DNA of 64,000 bases from Gnetum montanum (Eukaryota; Streptophyta; Gnetopsida; Gnetales; Gnetaceae). The notes under the pieces were generated by a model, which had not been told where the DNA came from, made no database searches, and saw nothing but the letters and a program-made list of their open reading frames with translations. Shown here piece by piece: positions 55,795 through 64,000 of the stretch. Each line of letters begins with the position of its first letter. The stretch's first letter is position 1. The position numbers and the translations under genes were made by a program. The DNA is taken from contig MNCI01006163.1 in the NCBI GenBank assembly GCA_015680685.1, forward strand, positions 1 through 64,000. The letters run 5' to 3'.

Positions 55795-57900
55795 TTTATT
55801 AGTGGTAGAGAATATATTTCAAATGAATTTAAGGCCTATTGTAATCCTAATAGTCTAAAACATAAGTCCACAATGCCATACACACCACAACAAAATGGTA
55901 CTGTAGAAAGAAAGCATAGATAATTAAATGTATAATGCATGATACACAAGAGCCAAAATTTCTTTGGGTTAAGACGACATACTATTATGTTCATATCATT
56001 AACAAAGTTCCAATTACAACTTTGAATAACACCCTACCAATAAAGAAATGGTTCAACAATATGAATGTGTCAATATCTCACCTTCACATTTTTTGGGAAA
56101 ACTTTTTGTATTCATATTTCATAAGTACACCATGGCAAGTTTGAATCCAAGGCCACAATGGAATTAATACTCAATTATTCCTTATGTCATAGAGCTTATC
56201 AAGTGTGGGATATATCAAAGAGCACAAAATTGTTGAATCTTGTGATATATTATTTGATATTAAGAAATCAAATAATACCATGAGTCAAAAAACTACAGAA
56301 GTTAGTACATGAAGATGATGATGAAGAAGTTGGTACAAATGAGGAGTGTTGATTCATCTATACACCACTAACCACAATGGTTTAAAAATTAGTTAAAAGA
56401 TTTAACACTAGCAAAGGGGAGAATATAAATGAAATGCCCATAAAAGGCTTAGAAATGGGAAAAAGTCTATTGTTGAAGATCATTCAAAATTGATTGATTC
56501 AAAAGTGATATTTGAAGCCAGTGAACCCATGATTGTGCAAGAGATTATTTAAAATAAAGATTGGTCCAATGCAATGAAAGTAGAAAATAACATGTTAATG
56601 AAAAATGATACTTGGAAACTACTTTAGAGTTCACTACAAATGAAAATGTTAACAAGTAAATGGATTTTTCATATAAAAAATTAATAAAACAATGGATATA
56701 TATAAAGCCTAGTTAGTTGTTTATGGTTTTTCACAAAGAAAGGATATTGATTATAAAGAAACCTTTGCTACCACCATAAACAACAAACCATATAATGTAT
56801 CTTATCTTTATCCAATACCTATGATTGGAAATTGTATTAGTTTGATGTTAAATTTGTTTTCTTAAATGGAGATTTGTAAAAAGAAATCTTTATGTACCAT
56901 CTTGAAAGCTTTATGAATTCAAACTTATCCAATCATATTTGTAAATTAACCAAGATCCTTTATATGTTAAAGTAAGATCCCTGCAAGTGGTACATAAAGT
57001 TTGATGAATTTGTACATGAATTAGGATTCAAAAGATTAAATGTAGATGTCAATCTTTATGTTATGGGATCAAAGGACTCACACAAGACAGTAGTAATGGT
57101 ATTATAAAGTGATCATATTGTTATGACTAAAGAGAATGTTCAACTAATTAAAAAAGTTAAAATTAGTTGAAAATAAAATCCGAAATGTTAGATCTAGGCC
57201 TACTTAGTTACTTTTTTAGTTTTGAAGTTCATTAGATATCAAGCCACACCATTGGATTCAAGTAGTGCATGGCAATTGGATGATTCTAAAAGTATTCCTG
57301 ACCCCACACTGTATAGAAAGTGAATTAAAAAATCAATATATTTGACCAAGACATAGCGAGTCATTTTATACCCCATCAATTTGTTGTCAAGATTTAATCA
57401 AAAACCCACAACTATACAAACATCTTTGGCCATATGTATATTAAGATATCTAGAAGGCATAATTAATTATGGACTAAATTTTGACTATTGTTCAATGGTT
57501 GATTTCATAGGATACACTAATGCAGACTGTGATGGTGATTCTCCTTCATGATATTCTACCACAAATTTCCTTCTTAAACATTGTGAAAATACAATTTCTT
57601 GGCAATCAATTAAATAGAAAGTTTCTTTATCTTCCACAAAGTCTAAATATAGAGCTATTGTAAATCTTATCACCAAGTTGAAGTGATTACGTCATAGAGA
57701 GAACTGAAGGAGAACATTTCTCTACCTATCACAATTTTCTATGATAAACAAAGTGCAATGAAGTTGATAAAAATCTTTTGTTTCATGAAATAAACAAGCA
57801 CATTGAAATTGTTGTGCATCATATTCAACATGTTTTTAAAATTTATTATCCTTCATGCGGTTTTCCATGTTGCATGAAATGTCTAAGTTTATTCTATTTT
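55795..57900 (+). pseudogene. Copia element C, integrase, RT and RNase H remnants
   Basis: Plus strand, many frame changes. About 55797-55920: SGREYISNEFKAYC and TMPYTPQQNGTVERKH, the end of a Copia integrase core. About 56560-56625: AMKVENNMLMKNDTW, the start of the RT. About 56730-56770: YGFSQRKDIDYKETFA, the classic VARG/YKETFAPV region. About 57520-57670: IGYTNADCDGDSPS, the RNase H active-site region, with STKSKYRAIV, and then HIEIVVHHI near 57795. Probably the 3' half of the element whose gag lies at 28330-29127. The 3' LTR was not recognised. Confidence 0.8.
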
Positions 57901-59690
57901 TTTAAAGTAAAACTTGCAAGATACACAAACCGTCATGAACCTATCATAAATTATGTAATCATACCGAATTTTTATAAGCTTAACAAGGTTTTAAATTGTG
58001 AGATTCCATACACGAATCTCATGTGATAATTCTCCTCAAACTTGGTAAATTTTGTCCGTAGCAGAGTGGTACATTTAACGCTTAGCTACGGCACATTGCT
58101 TAGGCATGACACATCGTAAATAGTCATTATTTGAGTTGTTCATATTAGAGAGCTGATTTACTATAACCAATTTTAGCATTTTGCTATTAAATATCGAATC
58201 TCTTTAAATATGGATGCCCTGATAGATTATTATGTATAAACCGGAGCAAGGTAAGCCACCAAAGATTATAATTTATAAATCGGCTCCGCCGGCTTCCGAT
58301 GCAGAACCCGGTTGATTGAACACAGGTGTGCTTCCCATTGTTGTTTACTTTTCTGGGATAGCTTTTCTTTTTATAAATATTTTAAAATTACTCCACTAAA
58401 ATTACGACCGTGAACTGAATATCACAAATGGAAACTTAACTGTGAATTAATATTAGCGTAAATTTTTATTATTAATTTAATATTGCATGTTTTGGGGACG
58501 GTTGTTGAGGTATCCGTAAAGTAAACTTAAATTGCTTGAAAGAAATATACTTTAAAAAATTGTCACAAGAAGTAGTAAATATTTAAGATTGCTCTCAGAC
58601 AAAAAACCATTTTTTAGGTGGCTCAAGCAACAAAGTTAAAACAGCCAGCCATTTTCGATATTACTGAATATCCAAAATCAGAGTCGAAACAGGCTTAGAA
58701 TTCTTTGTTGCAAATTGGGTTGATTTATTCAAAATATTATTATGCAAAACTCATAAAATGTAAATTTAGGTTGTCCAGTAAATCTACATATTCTCCACTC
58801 TAGAGACGAATGCCAAAAAAAATTATCTACAGCCAACTAAAGGAGAGAAAGAAAGAGAAAGTCGAAAGTATGAGGAGGGGAAACTACGTTAACATTGAGG
58901 ACGCATTGGCAATTATTTGTTCATAGCATTGGTGGAGACAAAATATGGCTAATCAGAATGGCTTCCTTCATCTTGAGGCCACTGCAAACACAATCACCAT
59001 ATATACAGGAAGAACAAAAATCACGATAACTTTTTATTACGTGCAATAATGCATGAACGTACATGCTGCAGATGAATTGAATCGAATCGAACCCAAATAT
59101 TGAATGGAATTGCGATCTCTATGTACAAAATATAGAGCGTATATTACCTGCTGGTATAGTTTTGACATAATGATGGTTCTAGAAGTAAGATAGCAAAAGA
59201 ATGAGCAGTCCCCTTGCTTGTATAAGGGCCTCCTCGACATTCATGTTCGATCGACCTGATATGCTTTTGCTTTTGCTTTTGGTCGCTCTGAATGAGTTTT
59301 GTTCACGGTATCTGCGATCCGCGAATGGCGGGAGGCGGACCATGCAAAAGCCATGACGTGTGCTTCTTAATTAAGCAGGCAGAAATAGCAGTGACCGTAT
59401 AACACGTGTTGTGATTTGAGAGGCAGAAATTATTATTTTTCATTATGTCTTGTTGGTGGTGGGGTAGGTAATGGAACTTGAACGTGTGGTTCCTATTGTT
59501 TCAGCCGCTGCCGTAGGTCGTCACTTTGGCAAGAATCAGTTCTGCAATTCTTTGTCCGAATGCCATGATATATGATTTGAGAGTCATCGCGTTCTGCAAA
59601 CACTCATAACTCATCGGATTATCTTTTGCAACACGTTTTATCTTTTTTCAAATTGTAGAGGTTTTACCGAGTCATTTGAGTATCGATACG
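57901..59690. other. Intergenic region
   Basis: No gene found. AT-rich to about 59230, then a more GC-rich patch (about 59270-59520) with GCGGGAGGCGG and a palindromic G-box core ACACGTGT at about 59402. This patch could be an old promoter fragment or the 5' end of the following LINE. Nothing in it decides. Confidence 0.4.
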
Positions 59691-59699
59691 CAAATTGAA

Positions 59700-60597
59700 A
59701 GCCAAAGCCTCTTTCGGCTCCATGGCATTCAGGTTTCTCATGCCTGACCCGAAACTTTATTTTAGTGGAACTATCTGATGCCTCTCAAGTCAAGAAGGCT
59801 TTCTCTCTTAAAATTTTTTCAATACGAAATACAACCCTAATTGCATGTGCTTGGAAATTTGACTTTAATGTCAATGACCCGGTCTTTAACACAATTCTCT
59901 ATTACGTAGAACTGCCAAATCTTTCACTTATTTTTTCATCTGTTGAGAAGGACATTGTGAGCACCCTGGGTCTTTTTATTTTATATCATTGTATGGTGAT
60001 CAATAAAACTCAAATTTGTCGTTATTATATTGAACTTGATATAGCTCTTCAAAAGACCTCATTAACCCTTGCCACTGGTGGAAAACTCTTCACCCAAAAA
60101 GTATACTATTTTTACGTTCTAAACTCATATAGCTATTGTCATAGAGTTGAGTATCATATATCAGCGTGTCCCTTCTTAGAAAGAAACAATCTATAGCATC
60201 CCAAAAAACCCATTCCTCAGTCACACCATCACGCCCACCCTCAAAATCCTTTAGGTTTGGATCTTCCCAAACAACTCCAAAATCCTCCTCTCAATCTAGC
60301 CCCTCCAAACTACAAAAGCCACAATCAAGTACACACACCTCAACACAAGTCATCCCCCCGGAGGCAGTCAAGGACTCCATCTCCGTTGAGGAGTTTGTGG
60401 CAGGCAGTGGAAACAAACAAGCCAAAGCTTTCTTTCGTTCAACTCCACCCTCCACCTCTTCTCCACTAAACACTTCTGTGGCCCCTATCTCTACCAAAAA
60501 CTCCTTTGCCCTCTTGTCAGGAACAATGAAAGTTGATACTTCGACTTCCAAACCTTCTACTGACCTCTTAATCAACATGCCCCTTGCTTCTCCATGA
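59700..60597 (+). pseudogene. LINE (L1-type) ORF1
   Basis: Encodes a plant L1-type ORF1 protein, thought to bind element RNA. About 59860-60160 resembles the DUF4283 and adjoining domain (CAWKFDFNVNDPVFN, YVELPNLSLIF, ELDIALQKTSL), and ends in a degraded zinc-knuckle (HRVEYHISACPF). One frameshift near 60170-60190 moves the reading into the frame 60166-60597, a Ser/Pro/Thr-rich tail ending LINMPLASP. The start is uncertain, with stops upstream of 59765. Confidence 0.7.
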
Positions 60598-63500
60598 ACC
60601 TCTTATCATGGAACATTCGAGGCCTTACTCATAGGCTTCGATGGAAGCGAGCAAGCAACTTTCTTTCCAATCTTAATATAGCCTTCAATTTCGTTTTCCT
60701 TTAAGAAATTAAGATTTCAACTGACATTTTCTCTCTTTCAACTCATTGGTTTCTTCCTCACTCCTCAATCTAGCAACGTCCCACATGAGTGGGAAAGGAG
60801 GAGCTACCATTCTCCTCTCGACCTACTGGAAAGATAAAACCATTAAAGTGGTTCCGATTTTGGGCATAGAGTTTCTTGGGCCACCTTCTCCTCCTTACAT
60901 GGCCCTTTTGGTATCTGCTTGATATATGCCCCAAATGACTCTACAGAACGTGCTCTCCTTTGGCAAGAATTTGCAAATTCTCTTCCCCCAATGCCTTGGA
61001 TATTCGAAGACGATTTTAATATGGTTGAATTTTCTCAAGATAAGCTCGGAGGGGTGTTTTTTCAAATATCCAATTTCAAATATCAAACCTGGTCTACCTT
61101 TACGAAAAAGTTTTACCTTTTTAACAAGGTGGACACCTCTACTTGTGATCCCCTCCACAAATTTACTTGGATCAATCTTCGTCTTGGGCAAGCTCGCATC
61201 TACATCAAATTAGATAGGTTCTATTTCTCCATCCTTTTTTTCTAGCAAGCCTCCTTCGCTACTACAGTTCATCACCATGCTACCTTATTAGACCAGCTTC
61301 CCATTTCTATATCTATCCAACTTCATGGCAGCCCTAATAGACAAAAATTCCATCTTTTCCGACTACACAAAAATTGCTTCTCTTCCCCTTCTACCCAACT
61401 TCTTCTATCTAACCTTTGAAATGCCGAACCTAGGCCCTTAAATTAGGTGGGTTGGATTCACTGGTGGCATCGTACTTCTTATAGAGTGCAGAACTTTGCT
61501 CATTCATATGGTAGGGTAGTGGCTACTCAGGCCAGACAAGAATACAACAACATTAACCTCACTATTGAACATCTCACTAATAGACTAGCTTAAGATCCTT
61601 TCATCACTCTAGTTTATGAGGAGCTAGCAAGAGCCCAATTAGCCTTTCAACATTGGGAAGTGTACTGAGCACGAAGTGCCTTAACTAAAAGTTGACTCAC
61701 TTGGTTAAATATTCAAGATAAACATTGTAAGGAATTTTTTAAGTATCTTAATAGTGCTTCCCCTTCGCATTCTTTAGACAAAATCTTTAATGATGATACC
61801 ACCATCATGAACCACAACAGTATCCTCTCTTTTCTTAAGAACCACTATGAAACCCTTTTTGTAGCTACCCCTATGGACACCTCCTCATTCAAGGCTGCCA
61901 CCCCCAATTATCCTCACCTTATCAATTCCACTATGTTGCAGAGTCTTGACATTGATATCACCATGGTAAAGCTACAAGTGGCCTATTCCAAGTTGAGTCA
62001 GGCTCCTAGTTATGATGGTTTCCCCATGGAATTTTCTCAAACTCATTGGGATTTGGTGGGAAATGATCTTCTACATGTCATTAAAGAGGCTATTCTAACT
62101 GGTTCCCTTGGGCCCAATCTAAATCAAGGGGTTATCCGTCTCCTCCCTAAGTCTGGGGATCTTACCTATATCTCCAATTGGCGTCTCATAACTCTTCTCA
62201 ATGTGGTGTATAAAATTTGGGCCAAGTGCTTAGCCTTACGACTAAAAGAATTTCTTGGCCAAATCATATCTCCCTAGCAAATAGGATTTGTGCCTAGTAG
62301 ATATATTTTAGACAATGTGGTTGCCGCATGGGAAGGTCTCAAGTGGGTAGAGGATGATGGTCAACATATTCGCCTCATGAAACTTGATTACACTAAGGCT
62401 TATGACAACATAAAGTGGAACTTTATCTTGTAGACCATGACCAAACTTGGTTTTGGACTTAAGTTCTTGCATATGGTGAAATGCTTATTCTTAGACACTA
62501 CAATAAGTATAGCCACTACCTTCGGGATCACCTCTCCCTTTCCTGTACACAGGTCAATGCAGCAAGGATGTCCTCTCACCCCTTATCTATTTATAATCAC
62601 AACTGACCTACTTTGTCATCAGATAAACCAGGACATCACCCTAGAGTTCTCACCAAGGTCCACCTTTCTTCATCTCAACAATAGCTTCTTAACATGCACT
62701 TCACCGACGACTCCTTTTTTTTTTTCAAAACACTGCTACTAATTTGCACCGCCTCCTATCAAGGGTCGAGCAATATTACACACTCTTAGGTTCTCCTAGT
62801 AATTGAAATAAATCCTTTATTTATAGCTTTACCAGCAATTACAAACATATGACCAACTATAATTGGAAGCAACTTTAGGATCAAGACATCATTAAGATTT
62901 TGGGAATCTCTTTCCATTTTAGAGGTTCAACCTCTATTCTCTAGGAGTAGGTTATTTATCAAATTCAAAAGAAACTTGACAAATGGAAGACTAAACCCCT
63001 AACACTCATGGGTAAGTACCTCGTATGTAAGTCCATATGTGTGTCAACCCATGTGTATTACTCTTTGTGTTAGCCCCCCTCCCAAGCTACTTACCAAAAG
63101 TTAGAACGATTATTTTGTGACTTCATGTGGTCCTCCAAAGATTCTCAGAAAGGCTTCCATCGTGTTGCTTGGAATATTGTTACTCTTCCCAAAAATAAAG
63201 GCGTCTTAGGTCTTTTGAATTCCTTTAAGTAGGGAATTACCCTGGTTGCTAAGTGATTGGTCTAGCATTTAGATGCCCCAGATATTATTGGGATCCTTCT
63301 CCAATTAAGACTTCATCAAGCATTTCCTAAAAATAAGCCCTTCTAGAAAGGTATCCATTTTTTCAATTGGATCCTTTTCCCCCACACTATCATTCTTCCT
63401 GAATCTCATGTTTTCAAAAGCATTTGGAGGNTACTATCATTCTTCCTGAATCTCATGTTTTCAAAAGCATTTGGAGGGCTTGGTAAATTCTACATAGTTA

Positions 63501-64000
63501 TATTAACTGAACTAATGTCAAGATCAACCCTACTATCCTCTCTAAGTTGTGTCTCTAGTGGTTACCTTTGTCGCCTACTCCCCTTACCATCACAAATGCT
63601 AAGGTTGCTACCTCTTGGTATTGGAAGGGTGTTATTTCATTGAATTGTCTTAAGTTGGTTGGTCAATGGATTTCGAGGGCTAAGTTTAATAATTTTTATG
63701 GGGAGTCAAATGTAATGAACCATTTCCTGGCTCAAATTTACACCTTTTTCCATTTTCATTGGCAACTAGATGTTATGGTGCAAAGCCCTTTTCATGGCCT
63801 TTAATGGATTAATGGGGCAAAACTCCTACCTTACCGGCCATATGTCCCCTTTCACCTTTTGCATGACCCATACGAGATCATTCAACACTGTAATAAGTCT
63901 TGGCACAAACAAGAATTAGAAAAATTCTAGATCCCCCTCTTCCAACATATTTAGAAACTATTGACCCTCCCCAAAATTAAGCAGTTCCTCTGGTGTCTCC
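60594..64000 (+). pseudogene. LINE (L1-type) ORF2: endonuclease, reverse transcriptase, C-terminus (cut by window end)
   Basis: The ATG at 60594 overlaps the ORF1 stop (ATGA). The endonuclease begins MNLLSWNIRGLTHRLRWK, the standard L1-type start, and includes YAPNDSTERALLWQEF and FEDDFNMVEF (about 60930-61030). Large RT frame 61807-62277: KLSQAPSYDGFPMEF, GVIRLLPKSGDLTYISNWRLITLLN. Then QIGFVPSRYILDN, MKLDYTKAYD, QQGCPLTPYLF, and a degraded catalytic box HFTDDSFFF near 62695. The C-terminal part continues to 63480 and beyond (FCDFMWSSKDSQKGFHRVAW). Stops and frameshifts throughout, plus an N at 63431 with duplicated flanks. Inactive. Confidence 0.85.
63386..63477. other. Single-N join with duplicated 45-bp flanks
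   Basis: 63386-63430 and 63433-63477 repeat the same sequence around N at 63431. Confidence 0.85.

Noticed and set aside
59270-59520. GC-richer patch with a G-box core, considered as a gene promoter
   Set aside because: No plant gene follows. The next coding sequence is a LINE, so a promoter call is not supported.

Overview
The window is plant nuclear DNA: one uninterrupted protein-coding gene in 64 kb of nested, decayed retrotransposons and AT-rich intergenic sequence. Intron-free plant-type receptor-like kinase, Athila- and Tat-type Ty3/gypsy elements, Copia and L1-type LINE remains, plant-type LTR TATA boxes and widespread C-to-T/G-to-A decay all point to a seed plant with a large, repeat-rich genome. 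A gymnosperm is plausible, but nothing in the sequence fixes the species. Six single N characters, three of them flanked by near-identical 40-49 bp direct repeats, look like unresolved contig joins.

Layout. 1-2314: 3' remains of an Athila-like element (F) with one complete LTR. 2315-11965: a minus-strand Tat/Ogre-like element (E) with a single-frame gag-protease region, two LTRs (one truncated), PBS, TATA box and hairpin-like repeats, but no recognisable RT, RNase H or integrase. 11966-14270: intergenic DNA and the probable promoter of the kinase. 14271-16577: intact 768-codon membrane-anchored kinase of the At2g45590/At4g25390-like type. About 16905-24745: kinase 3' flank that appears twice in collinear, degraded form, with LINE relics and local tandem repeats. 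25380-27010: a LINE relic in the opposite orientation. 27340-29127 and about 55795-57900: the two halves of a Copia element (C). Between them sit an Athila-type LTR with PBS (D, 29128-30133) and a minus-strand Athila-like element (B, 30165-55714). Element A (35894-48871, plus strand) inserted into the integrase of B and left a 5-bp target duplication (GAGAT). 57900-59690: intergenic. 59700 to the end: a plus-strand L1-type LINE with ORF1 and ORF2, cut by the window edge.

How it fits together. All retrotransposon reading frames carry stops or frameshifts, so none looks active. The nesting gives relative ages: C is older than B, and B is older than A. A and B share an additional long ORF (ORF3) between integrase and 3' LTR, in the position of the Athila env-like gene. 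It is the most distinctive element component here. The kinase is the only gene I would expect to be functional.
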